From assembly GCA_947095535.1 (NCBI GenBank), contig OX352774.1, positions 116,873,996 to 116,937,995 on the forward strand: a stretch of 64,000 nucleotides of DNA, in the 5' to 3' direction. The number at the start of each line of letters is the position of its first letter. Position 1 is the first letter of the stretch. The DNA comes from Poecilobothrus nobilitatus. Taxonomy: Eukaryota; Arthropoda; Insecta; Diptera; Dolichopodidae. The notes under the pieces are model-generated. The model did not search any database. It was given only the letters and a program-made list of their open reading frames with translations, and was not told the DNA's origin. Positions 46,700 through 58,010 of the stretch are shown here, one piece after another. A program made the position numbers and the translations under genes.

Positions 46700-48433
46700 T
46701 TAATTGAATTTTGCAAAATGAAGTTAAACTCTACCTTGCTAATAGTGAAAAAGTGCAGAAAATGTATTATATAAATAATTTAAAACGATTTTGTTTTTTA
46801 ATAAATGCTCAAATTAAAGTTTTATATTTTTGTTGTAAATATTTTTAGTTTCAAAAGTGAATTATTCAAGAAAAAAAAAACCAAATACAACACGATATCA
46901 CTATTTTAAGTGTTAGTCCTTATTTGTGTTGGATACGAAAAAGAAGATATCAGTTTTTACCGACCGCATACATGTATGTATAAGCTAGGTATTGTTTTCA
47001 CACTAAAAATTTGTACCCGAGATTTTTGCAAATATGCTCTACTCCAGTGATAAAAAAAGGATTTGACGTAAATATTTCAGATTGATTGGTGCAAATTGGA
47101 CAACCGCATGTTTACTAATGTAGTTTACTAATGCCATTTTTAAGTTTTTTGCGAATATTTCGTAACAAATTAATAAGAAAACAAATTATTAACAAAAAGT
47201 TAAATTCACAAGTAAAGCAATTTTGTCATAGAAAATTTTTGCCATAAAAAAAGCCTAAATTTGAAACATATTGTAATACCTATAAAATTCCGCATTATGC
47301 TTTTCCTATAATAGTGCTGTGTTGGGGACATTCGATAGCTGATTTTTTTTTTTTTTTCAGATTTATCTTTAGCATAAATGTTTTATATATTTCGAAATTA
47401 CGTTTTTCAAGACTTTAACCACAAAGATTTTTTTTTTTTCAAAATTATGGCTTCAAATGTTTGTTTTTTAGAATTTTTTTTCAAGATATTGTCATCACGA
47501 ACAGCTTTCTCTTTTTTAAAAAAAATATATGCAAGTCAAAGTTAGAAGTATTATTTTCAGGAGTTATTGGAATATTTCATTTTTAGTTGGGGCGTTAAAT
47601 CATAATGATATAATCTCTCATTTTTGTGGTATGATTTCTTTTTTCATATAAGAATTGCATAAAAATTTATTGCAATAAGATTTAAAAATAAAATTATATT
47701 AAAACAAACGATTGAACAAGAGGTCCAATTATTAATTTCGTTTGTGTTGTTTGATTTGTTTTTCCATCTGGAATCTTCTTCTTAAAAAAAATTTTTCTTG
47801 ATTATTTGCCCTAAGGAAAGTTTTTCATTTTTTCATTTTACCATATTCCGTAAGAAGGTAGTGATAAAATTGAAAAAAAAGGGATAATAAATCAAAACAA
47901 AAACACACATATTTTATAGTCCAGGATTAATGAAAAGGAGCCATAAATAAATAAATAAATAAGTAGATAAATAAATTTTAATAGAATATTAATAATCCTT
48001 TGATTGATGAATTCTTTAATATCATGATATTAAATATAAAAAATTTCTTTGGTGTTTTTGTTCCTTCTATTTCAATAAATCTGAAATCAATTTATGGAAA
48101 TTTATATTGTAGGTTCTTTTTTATTATTTATTTTCTCTTTTATTTGTTTCTTTTATTTATTTATTCATTTAATTGGAAAGATGATTATTAAAGTACACAA
48201 AATCATTATTAAACATCTTTAACTCTCAATAATTCTATTGTAAAAACAAAACAAAAAATATTAACAGGAAGTTAGAATCAAAAACACATCATCACTATGA
48301 TACTAAAAATGATGATATCATTAAAAATATTGCACAAAATAAAAGGTTTCCTTTTTTTTTCCTTTTGTTAATGACTTGAACTTTTCTTGTATTTCTAAAA
48401 AAGAACTTTATACAATAGCAAAAACCCAATAAA
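46700..48433. other. A/T-rich filler, no gene seen
   Basis: An AAAT run lies near 47945-47975. The frame 48000-48191 is low-complexity. No repeat family was recognised. Confidence 0.45.
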
Positions 48434-49454
48434 CGAGGAAGAGTGCAGTAGAGTAGACTGTGTCAACTCTGGGATACCCGTATGAACGTAATATATCCTG
48501 TTTCTATAAAACTTGATCATCTTTTAAAAACATTCAGATGTTTTAGTAGCGAACTACAGAGATATATTTATGTAAATTGTGGAGTTGTATGATAGCTACC
48601 CGAATCTATTGCGCCTAGCTTCACTAAGTTCCAAGAACTGCAAAAAGCCTGAACCGACTGCTTTAGACCATTCAAATTTTACAAAAGTTTTTGGCATGCA
48701 ACTCGACACTTTTTCACTAAATTTCAGATAGCTAGCTTCAATAGACACTGAGTTATTTTCATTTAAAAAGAGAAGTTGTGTGGCTACTACCCGAACCCGC
48801 CGCACCACCACAACCAAATTTTACAAAAGTTGTTGCCATAAAACTTGATCATCATTTGCAAAATTTCAGACGCCTAGCTTCATTAGGTTCCAAGAGGTGC
48901 AAGAAGCCTGAACCGGCTGCTCTAGACCAACCAAATTTTACAAAAGTTGTTGGCATGTAACTCGACACCTCTTTACTAAATTCCAGATTCCTAGCTTCAA
49001 TAAACACTGAGTTATTCTCATTTAAACGGAGAAGTTGTATGGCAGCTACCCGAACCCGCTTCACCAGCACAACCAAATTTTACAGAAGTTGTTGCCATAA
49101 AACTTGATCATCATTTGCAAAATTTCAGAAACCTAGCTTAAATAGATACTGAGTTATTTCTATATAAAGATAGAAGTTGTATGGCAGCTACTCGAACCCG
49201 CCGACCGAAAATGTTGGATTTAAATTGCAAAACTAACAATTTTGCAAAAGTGACGTAAAAAAAATTTCAGCCCCCTAGCTCCTTTATTTTTTGAGTTATC
49301 GTGCGACGGACGGACGTACATGGCTTAATCGACTCAGAACTCGATTCTGAGCCGATCCATACCTTTGACACTATATCTAGCTCGACTCCTTTAAGGTGTC
49401 ACAAACGTAATGGCAAATTTATTATACCCTTGAACATAGTTCATACGGGTATAA
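48434..49454 (-). mobile_element. DINE-like element, family a, best-preserved copy with internal tandem units
   Basis: Left edge CGAGGAAGAGTGCAGTAGAG, then TAGACTGTGTCAACTCTGGG and ATACCCGTATGAACG. Right edge TTATACCCTTGAACATAGTT, CATACGGGTATA. The interior holds about 2.5 tandem units of roughly 240 bp, each with GTATGGCAGCTACCCGAACC, CCAAATTTTACA, TTGTTGCCATAAAACTTGAT, CCTAGCTTCA, AGAAGCCTGAACCGGC and ACACTGAGTTATT, starting near 48580, 48775 and 49030. Reading head to tail, AGAGTTGACACAGTCTACTCT can form a short hairpin before the terminus, as Helitron-type elements have. It is 1021 bp with no coding potential; the frames on both strands here are repeat artefacts. Confidence 0.85.
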
Positions 49455-50302
49455 AAACAATAGGGATTAAAAAAAATATTGTTTTTCTCCGAACTTTAAA
49501 AAATTACTTTGGAAAATGAAAATGAAATATCTTAAGAAAAAAATAAATTTCAGTTTAAAAGTAGACTTTTATCGTAATAACTGTGGTAATATTCAGTACC
49601 CTTGTATTTTATTTTTCTATTCATTAATGGCTCCAGAGAAGTTTGTCTGTAATCTTACAAAAGCGAGGGGTTTATTTGTTCATGGTAATGGGATCTAGTT
49701 GGAAGCGGCCTCTGAAATATGTACAGTATTTAAGAATTTAAACATTAAGAAAATTATCAGAGTCTTTTAAAAGAAAATAACGGTTTTTATAGATTTATAT
49801 GATGATGAAGGAGTTGTAGGATGTTTAATTTAAAAAGGCAGATAAAAATGAAGTGATATTTGCAATAAAAACATTTCTCAAAAAGCATCATAATCCTCAT
49901 TTTTGTTGTTTTTTTGTAAATGGTGTACTACGAAATCTCTACATCTAATCAGAACTAACTAGAACTTCTATTTTTTAAAATCAATCAATAAAAAAAGATG
50001 AACCGTTCCACTTCCTACTATACATAGACATGATATTCAGATTTCGTTTTAAGCTTTAGATTAATCGGAAGAAATATAACAATTTCAAATATAACATCCC
50101 TGAAGTTTTTTGAACCACAGTTTCTGCTTTATTAATTTATTATGTTTAAGTTAAACATTCAGATACTCTCGGCTGTGAAAATTGGAATTCTTATTTTTGT
50201 TTAAAACTAAGTGAGATAAAATGAAGAGATCCAAAAAAAAACGGGTTTTCTCTTTGGATTATTTGAAATTTTTATTGATTAGAAAAACTGTTGTTTGCCT
50301 TT
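49455..50302. other. A/T-rich filler, no gene seen
   Basis: A frame at 49516-49698 shows no motif. Nothing else was recognised. Confidence 0.4.
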
Positions 50303-50870
50303 TTAGCACATTTTTAAAAAAAAGTTTTGAAATTTTTTCTTATTTGTTTTACTTAGCCCGTCCGCCTGTTCGTCCGTCTATTTCTACACCGCTTAAGATA
50401 GAACAATGAAATTTTAACCATGGATAGATGTTTTAAAAAATTAATGCAATAGAACAATAGCCCTATTAGTCACGGAGTCTTGAACTTTTAAGAGTTCTTT
50501 AAGAATTACCATAAGTTACCTCAGAAAACTGTTTTATTCAAAAGTTATTGGGAGCCCATAATTGAAAATTAGTTATTCTCAGACACATGTGACATAGGCA
50601 CAATGACATAGATTTTCAAAATAAAACGTACAGGAATAAAGCTTTGACATTATTATAATTTTACATCTCTTAACAGCTTTTGTTAATTATATACAATTTT
50701 CCTATAATTGAAGGAGCTGTTGATTTTTCACAATTTTTTCGTACATATAAAATTCTAAGAAAATTACAAAATTTGGTGCAAGTCACAATATTCTAAACTA
50801 TCGTTTCTAGTCGTTGTTGTCGAAAATGTGTTTCTTTAAAAACGTTTAGCTTTACATTCTGCCTTTTATT
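50303..50870 (+). mobile_element. DINE/Helentron-like element, family b
   Basis: Head TTTTTAGCACATTTTT; degraded TCCG zone (CGTCCGCCTGTTCGTCCGTC); TCTACACCGCTTAAGATAG; TTTTAACCATGGATAGATG; and the end TTTAAAAACGTTTAGCTTTA, CATTCTGCC. The frame 50221-50409 runs into it by chance. Confidence 0.6.
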
Positions 50871-51369
50871 TTTTTTTATTTTTATGGCACATGGTATATT
50901 TTCTTTGCCACATGGAAAATAATAAAATCTAAGATATGACTATAGAAAAACCATAAAAAGGAATAAAAAAAAAAGTTTTTAAAAGTTTCAAAGAATTGAA
51001 GGTTTTCTTTAGTAGAAAAGAAAATAAAAGTAAAACAATAGATTATCATGAAAGACTATGTACAAAAACTTGAAAATATTTTCTAATTCATTTTTAAGGA
51101 ATTATCATTTAAAATTCCAGAAAAATTCAAAAGAATTTTCAATTAGGTAAATAAAAAAGTTTTTTTTTTAAATGCAATTTTTAAATGTTTATATGACTTC
51201 TAGATTTGTTGTAAAGTTTAAGTCTATTGCTTTGGTCATTAAGTAAGTTTAGAAACTAGGTATTTATTTTAAACACACTTACTCCCTATATATTTAAGAT
51301 TTAAACTCTCATTTCCTAGGTTTAGAAACCCTGTGTTTAAGCACTAGTCACCGGGGTCTCTATTTTTTA

Positions 51370-51549
51370 GTATTTATTTATTTATTTATAATAATAATAC
51401 AAACCTTATAGGATATAATGCAATATTACAAAACCATCGGCTACTAAGACCATTATAGGTGGAATACTATTATTAAATTATGCTCTAAAATTATTTATTT
51501 TGTTTATATTATATATTTTATATTTACGCTATATTTGGTAGTGAGGGGA
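51370..51549 (-). mobile_element. SINE, 3' two-thirds, truncated
   Basis: Matches the body and (TAAA)n tail of the SINE at 31687-31958: AATGCAATATTACAAAACCA, TCGGCTACTAAGACCATTAT, ATTATTAAATTATGCTC and TTACGCTATATTTGGTAGTG. The tRNA head is missing; the match stops just where a c-family DINE begins (51555). Confidence 0.8.
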
Positions 51550-51554
51550 TTTGT

Positions 51555-52189
51555 TATACCCTACACCTGAAGTATAGGGTATATTAACTTTGGTATGGTG
51601 TTTGTTGCTACCAAAAGGAAGTGAGTAAGATATGGACATGACGTATATATATTCTGAATCAGGATCATCTCCTGAGTCGATTTAGCGATGTCCATCCGCT
51701 AAAAAAATAACTAAAATAATAATGATGCTATCTTGATGAAATTTATACTGTAGGTTAACAATGATTAAAGAAAGGCGGGCAATGATTGAAAATGGGCGAA
51801 ATCGGACTATGGGTTCGGGTACCTCCCATACAATTCCCAAAACCGAACACGCATATCTTCGAAATTAATAAAAATAAAAACTTGAAATTTGATTAGTATT
51901 GTACCCTGTTCTGATGATGTCTCTAAAATTTGAGATGAATTGGGGTGGTGGTCCGCGCACCTTCACACACTTCCCAAGACCTAACAAGCATATCTTCGAA
52001 TTTAATAAAGAAAAATTTTTAAAATAAAGTAAATAATTTTGTACAAAGGTTGTAAAAGCATTTATTTTTTTAGCTTATATTAAATACCAAACTAAAATAA
52101 CTTATGGATTTTTAATTTAATTAGAATTTTTTAGGTGTAGGGTATAAATAAGTCGGTTGTATCGACTTACAGTTACATTTACTTGTTTT
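51555..52189 (+). mobile_element. DINE-1/Helentron-like element, family c, full-length
   Basis: The head hairpin is TATACCCTACACCTGAAGTATAGGGTATA. Then come GTTTGTTGCTACCAAAAGGA, GATATGGACATGACG, TCTGAATCAGGATCATCTCC, TGAGTCGATTTAGCGATGTC, and AACTCGAAA-like text replaced by two near-repeats of the CATATCTTCGAA..TAATAAA block (51850 and 51990). The end has TAGGTGTAGGGTATAAATA, the hairpin AAGTCG-GTTGTAT-CGACTT, and ACTTGTTTT. These are close to the DINE-1 type elements known from flies. It is 635 bp and non-coding. Confidence 0.82.
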
Positions 52190-52334
52190 CAATTAATAAA
52201 ACTTGCTATAATAGTGTATTTTTTATTCAAGTTTGTCTAACTTGTCCAAAATAGATGACACTTTAAAATTAGTAGGAACATATTATTTACTAGGATAGAT
52301 AACTTTTTTATAGAGTTTTATTATCCTTACAAGT

Positions 52335-52845
52335 GTTGTTTTTTTTCCTAAGGGAAGTGGCAATCTTTTAAAGACACCAAAAATTTTCCTTGGCAGTGTC
52401 AGATTCTTACTGACTAAACCCACCTCGCTCTTTAGCCAAATTAAGCGAATGAAACCCTTAACAGATAACAAAGTATATTGGCTGGGGAGTAAGAATAAGA
52501 AAATACAGGGAATGGATGCGGAAACATTTAATTGCGAGTGGGACTGTAAGGAAACAATGAATCCGCCTATTATTATTACTATTTTGCTAACAATAACTAT
52601 AGCCGTACAACATGCAAGAGTATATAACACCTTACTGCATAAGGTAACTATTGAAGGCATCCCCCACTGTCACTGCAGCAGCTATTATTATTGGTATTAG
52701 TTTTACTTATTAAATATTATTATTATTTTACTACAGAGTCAGTTACATCAGTGGATTACAACGTGCAGTATATAACCCTAAATCCTTCGTGCATGATATA
52801 ACCAAATATAGCTCCACTGTAGCAGCTATAATTATTATTATTTTT
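52335..52845 (-). mobile_element. Composite repeat: segment G plus two H units
   Basis: Segment G: T-run, CCTAAGGGAAGTGGCAATC, CCTTGGCAGTGTCAGATTCT, GACTAAACCCACCTCGC, GTATATTGGCTGGGGAG. The H-type text follows twice: ACAACATGCAAGAGTATATA (52608) through CACTGCAGCAGCTATTATTA, and ACAACGTGCAGTATATAACC (52758) through CCACTGTAGCAGCTATAATT. The two overlapping frames at 52283-52700 have no motif. The strand given refers to G. Confidence 0.55.
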
Positions 52846-53851
52846 TGTCCATCAAATATCTCGTATGTATCAAAGATTGTTATAATGCAATTGAATATTA
52901 TAATCTTAATACCTGCCATAAGACTATAAAAATTTGTTTGATTATAAAAATCAATATATAAAACTATTTCAATATATAAAATAAACTTCAAATAATAAAA
53001 CTATAATCCAAAGAATCCAAAATATGATTTTCCACAACTTCTGCATCAATATAAACACTACAAAAAGTATTTTGCCTATATATATAATTTTATTTAGTTT
53101 TTGTGAATTCCTATCAGATTTTATTTTTTATTTTTAAAATCTTATCAAAAAATATTATTTGTAAAATATTTTGCAGAAAATAATAAGAACGTGCATACAT
53201 ATAAAGAAGCGTGAGAAATTTTTCATATTTATATTAAGATTTTTATAAGAAATCGTTGTAATTCAGAAAAGCAACAACAAAGAATGTTTCAATTTTTTTT
53301 TTTTTTTGTAGATTGACTTTGATTAAATCACACCTAAACTCAACTGAACTGAGATTTTAAAATAACAAAAAGAACAAAAAAAAAAAAAATTACATTGTCA
53401 CCTAAGTCAATTACAGTATCATGGTATATACATATGGAAAAATGTTGGTACTATGAAAGTGTTTTAAGAGTATGCGAGTGTATATGAGATATATTAAATT
53501 ATGAAATTTATCATCGACATACACATGAATGTTTTTTAAAAAGAAAATAAAAAAATTTAAAGTGTGAATACCTTTTGATATTTAAGTGACATAAATCTGG
53601 AAAAAAAAAAAAAAATTTTATGTAAAAAATCTTTTTGAATGAAAATAATTGTCATCTCGAAAACGCTACTATTTTCTATAAAAAGAAAAATAAAGTAAAT
53701 AATTTTTAAACGCTATTACGATTACAGTAGAAAACTGTTTTTCTATTAAGGGGAATCTTAAGTTCTTTAATATGTCTATTTTCAAAATATTGCTATTTTT
53801 TTGTGTGAGTCTAACAAACTAATTAAGCTCTTTAAACTTTTTTTTTTTAAA
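52846..53851. other. A/T-rich filler, no gene seen
   Basis: No inverted ends or coding relics were recognised. Confidence 0.4.
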
Positions 53852-54037
53852 TATACAGGGTATCTACGAGTAGTTCTAAATAAAGCAGGAGGTCTAAAAA
53901 ACAAATAATTCTATTGGTGAGGATATCTATTTCAAAACGGTTTTCGAAAAAACGGTGTTCAAAGTTTTTCTTATATGTATATGTTTTCAAAAAGAAAAAA
54001 ACTCTATATAAAACTTATCGTTCCACACCCTGTATAT
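53852..54037. mobile_element. Mariner-type MITE
   Basis: Ends TATACAGGGTATCTACGAG and, inverted, TATACAGGGTGTGGAACG (right edge CCACACCCTGTATA). TA at both edges fits the TA target of Tc1/mariner elements. It is 186 bp and non-coding. The ends resemble, but do not equal, those of the mariner copies at 24 and 34 kb. Confidence 0.65.
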
Positions 54038-54478
54038 AAAACCATTAAAGTGAAGAATATGTATATCTTAAATTAGTTTTAGATGTGATGCCGTTCTTTT
54101 TTCTCGATTTCTATATTCGAACTTATTAAATAAAGATAACTTTTAACAAAAAATTGTTAAATAGATATCTGACAGACAAATCTCTTTTTATAAAATATTC
54201 AGTTTAGTTAAATTTTTTCTTATAAGTATGACAAATAAAAAAATTGTGAAAATGAACTGTGTGTGATATGAGTAAATTAACTGGGAATGAACATGAATTT
54301 GTGTAATGTCGCTTGCCATAAGTCAATGCGACATCAGAAAAATAAAAACAAAAACAAAAATTTTAATTGATGCAAAAAAAAATGTAAAATCTTGATTTTT
54401 TTCTCATAAGAAATACCAAGAAATACGTAAGTAAGCATATGATCTTAAAAAATCACTTCAGGTCTGATCTATTATTTT
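54038..54478. other. A/T-rich filler, no gene seen
   Basis: Nothing was recognised. Confidence 0.4.
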
Positions 54479-54902
54479 TATGCCGGTATGAACGTATGTT
54501 GAATGGTATAATAAATATGCCATTACGTTTGTGACACCTTAAAGAGGTCGAGCTAGATATAGACTCAAGTATATGGATCGGGCCAGAACCGATCGATTCT
54601 GAGTCGATTAAGCCATGTAAGTCTGTCCGTCCGTCCGCACGATAACTCTAAAAACAGAGCTACGATTCTGAAATTTTAATCACACAACTTTTGTTAAATT
54701 ATTAGTTGAGTTATTTAAATCCAGTAAGTTCGGATGGCGGGTTCGAGTGCTTTTCGTACAACTCCAAAATTTACATAAATATATATCTCAATAGTTAATT
54801 AAATAAAACATCTGAAAAGGTGATCAACTTTTATGAAAACAGTATATATTATATTCATATAGGTATCTTAGAGTTGACACAATCTACACTACACTCTTCC
54901 CC
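54479..54902 (+). mobile_element. DINE-like element, family a, short
   Basis: Degraded head TATGCCGGTATGAACGTATG, then TTACGTTTGTGACACCTTAA, GAGCTAGATATAGACTC, GAGTCGATTAAGCCATGTAA, GTCTGTCCGTCCGTCCG, ACGATAACTC, and the tail TAGGTATCTTAGAGTTGACA, CACTCTTCC. It lacks the internal tandem units. Confidence 0.8.
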
Positions 54903-55628
54903 TTTTTTTGAATGTTTTAAAATTTTCAATGAAAAAAAGTTTAATGAAATTTTATTATGTATTCTTATAAATCATCTGATTTATATCATAAATTTGTGAA
55001 TAGGAAAATTATTATGACAAGTCTGAGAACGTAACAAAAAAAAATATACAAGTATATATATAAGAAATAGACTCAGAGTAGAATTATATAAGTGAATAAT
55101 AATAAATCAAAACATTTAATATAATATTAATAGAAAAATTATAACAATTTAAACTTTAAATCTTAATAAAATATATTTTTTTTTATTAGTATTAAAGGAC
55201 GTTATTTATACCAATTAAAGTTCTAAACTAACTAAAAATTAAAAAGTAATTTTACAAGATGACCATTTAAAACTAAATCATATGTGTAATTAATTTATTT
55301 AATAACACTTGATTAACTAATAAATCAAAGGAGAATGAATGAATAAAATGAAAGAAGCTGGAAATATTTATACATTTAGTAGTTTTAGTACCCCTTTAGT
55401 TTATCTCTTTAATTTATTGCTTTAGTAATCCCTTTAGTGATCTCTTTAGTAATTAACTTATTAGATTGGGACAAATTTTAACAATCTTTCGGTCACGGAG
55501 TGCAATGAAATCCCGCTTTCCCAAATTTCGTTAAACAATTTAATGAATCCTCACTTTTAACCAAGTCTAAATCCGGCCTAAATAATATATATACGTACTA
55601 TTAAAAAAGCATATAATTCTAATTTTGT
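54903..55628. other. A/T-rich filler, no gene seen
   Basis: A TTTAGT-rich stretch at about 55373-55455 repeats the word CCTTTAGT imperfectly. No gene was recognised. Confidence 0.4.
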
Positions 55629-55966
55629 AGCCAACTCCAAAATTTTTCTTAATTTGTTTACAAAAATATCTCAAAAACAAAACACAAAAATAGTGAAGGC
55701 TATCAACCTCAAATCCCCGCTATTAAATTAAAACTATTAAAACTCTAACATACGAGTGACAGCCGCTTTCCGGGTGGTAAAAAATTCCTAAGCAATTGAC
55801 AAGCACGTCCATTGATGTCAATATAAAAAGAATATTCAAGTTCTTAGAAATTACATTAAGCATACGTAAACAAATTAATAAATTAAAAAAATTAAAGAAA
55901 ACATTTTTAATAAACCCGAAAAAAACATTTTGTGAAATTAGCAAGGATTTTAGAGTTGATTACAAA
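55629..55966 (-). repeat. Repeat K plus an inverted partner (possible MITE)
   Basis: GTAGCCAACTCCAAAATTTTT at the left faces ATTTTAGAGTTGATTAC near 55950, giving weak inverted ends of about 18 bp. The left 110 bp is repeat K on the minus strand (AGCGGGGATTTGAGG, TAGCC, GGAGTTGGCTAC). The frame 55796-56083 is Lys-rich and low-complexity, and I do not call it a gene. Confidence 0.35.
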
Positions 55967-57042
55967 ATCAGAGTTACCCCTTTTTCGAAAATAAATATTT
56001 ATACATTTGCCCTGGAAAAAGGGAATAACTTAATTTCAAATCAATTTATAAAATCTCTTAAAAAAGTAATAAGGAAAAAGTAAAAGGAAAACGGAAATAA
56101 GGTTGATTCGAACTTATCGCCCCTCCATGACGTAAATAAAGGCGATTAGGCTTTATTTCATGGGGCATTTTTTCCGGGCAAATATGGAAACTTTAGCTTT
56201 TGATAAAAACTTTATATTAAAAAAGTTTTTTTTTTCAAAACCAATCCTACATTTCTTTAATTATAATAATTCAAAAAAGAATCACGAAATTATTAGAAGA
56301 CAATATTGTAAACATAAGTATAAATAAAAATACAAATAAAAATGTGATTAAAATTTTCTTATACTAAAAGATCAAAATAAATTATGATTATTAGTTTTTA
56401 ATTAAATTTTGTGGTTTATTACTGAACGTCTTTGAAAATTTTATGATAAAATTGAAATTCTTTTACAGTATCATTGTAGAACTAGAAGTTAAGGTCAAGG
56501 ATTAATAAAGAGAATTATAATATTCACATTAATTGCCAATATTATATAAAAAGTTGTGTTTATTTTAATGAAAAATCAGTAGGTTAGGTTAAAATGAATC
56601 TAATCTACAGCCATATATGGAATATATTGTGAAACGTATCTGATCTATATAAATATTTTTAATTTCATGAATATGTCTTGTCTATGCTGTGAAACTGTCT
56701 ATGAATTTAAGTCTAAAATAATGTTTTTGAATATTAATTATGTATAAAAATTTGAATTATTAATTAATTATTAGGATATGACTTGTAGTTGTAACAATTT
56801 ACACGTAATTTAGGAAAAAACGAATCGATAAAAGGTTTTATGTAAAAATGTCAACCCGATTGATTGATTGGTTTGATTTTAGCTAAAAAAAAGAACTGAA
56901 ATGGTAAAACATTTAACATGCCTGGAATTATTAATGATGTTGTGACGCATGGAAAGTTTCAAATTTTAGTGAGAAATGGGATGCCTTAAAGCAAAATAAT
57001 GAATTATAACTTCAAGAGTTCTATAAAATGTGCATACATTTT
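55967..57042. other. A/T-rich filler, no gene seen
   Basis: AGTTCGAATCAACC on the minus strand near 56100-56113 resembles a B box, with no convincing A box. Otherwise nothing was recognised. Confidence 0.4.
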
Positions 57043-58010
57043 TTTTTGGTTAGAAATTTTCCAAAGATACCAATAACATTTCCTTGGTAGTGACCGATAC
57101 TTACTGACGAAAACCACGTCTTCCTTTAACTTATATAATGAGATGAAGCATTTTACAGCTAACGCAGTACATTAGCTGGGGAATAAGGTTAGGAAGTTGG
57201 TGGAGGTAAAATCTACACGCCAAAAACATCAAGACACCCAAAACAAAATCCCCAAAACAAAATTCTCAAAGAAAATTTCCCAAAAATAAAACCTCTAAAA
57301 ACAAAATTCACAAAGACAAAACCCCAAAAACAAAATCCTCAAAAACCAAATCTATAATCAATAAAAACAATACTGTTTTAATGCAATTAAAAATAATCAT
57401 TTACACTTTTAAGGCTTTTTTGGTGGGGTGAACACTAATTTTTTACATAACTCTAAAATTCCGCGTATACACTAAATTATAATAAATATAAAAAAATGGG
57501 TATCCTAATTTTGCGTCGAACATTAAAATCCCTCGTAATTATATTTTTACACATATTTCAAAACTAAGTATTTAAAATAAAACGGCTACCGCCATCAAAT
57601 CCCTGCTAAACAAATTATTGCAACCTTCCTAATTCAGAATTTAAACCACTAAAAATCCCTCCTAACTCAGAATTTCGTATATACATAATATGCAGTCTCG
57701 CATAATTTATTACATTTAATTTTTAAATGCATAAAAAACGTATTCTTTTTGGGGATTTTGTTTTTGGGAGTTTTGTACGTATCTCAAGGTTAGAAAATAA
57801 TACGACAAAGAAGAAGAAATTTTGAATTGAACAGTAGAAGTGTAAAGGAACAATAAAACAGACTATTTTTATTACTATTTTCCAATATTAAATATGAAGA
57901 CATCAACAGTTACAACATGCAGTAATATACATATATAACACGTCCTTTCTGCATGTGTTAATAATTGGAACCACTTCTACTGTCACTGTAGCAGCTTTTA
58001 TTATTAATAT
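57043..58010 (-). mobile_element. Composite repeat G plus H with a nested foldback
   Basis: Segment G (about 57043-57205: T-run, TTCCTTGGTAGTGACCGATA, CTTACTGACGAAAACCACG, ACATTAGCTGGGGAATAAGG) and segment H (about 57905-58010: TTACAACATGCAGTAATATA, CGTCCTTTCTGCATG, CACTGTAGCAGCTTTTATTA) are split by the insertion at 57235-57775. The order matches the uninterrupted copies at 13893 and 52335. Confidence 0.5.
57235..57775. mobile_element. Foldback-like element with minisatellite end
   Basis: The left end is about eight tandem variants of a 15-16 bp unit of the form CCCCAAAACAAAAT (57240-57352). The right end, TTTTTGGGGATTTTGTTTTT and GGGAGTTTTG (57746-57775), is the same unit inverted, about two units long. 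Between them lies a repeat K copy (57505-57690). Ends made of short tandem units facing each other are typical of foldback-type elements; no target duplication was resolved. Confidence 0.55.

Noticed and set aside
48596..49076. Three overlapping frames on both strands with similar text
   Set aside because: They are frames through the tandem units of a DINE element; the similarity among them comes from the DNA repeat.
52283..52700. Overlapping 125- and 83-codon frames
   Set aside because: Both run through the G-H repeat, and no family signature is present on either strand.
55796..56083. 95-codon Lys-rich frame
   Set aside because: Low-complexity, overlapped by a minus-strand frame and lying between arms of a probable MITE; no motif.
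56100..56165. B-box-like AGTTCGAATC on the minus strand
   Set aside because: No proper A box at the right distance and no SINE body or tail.
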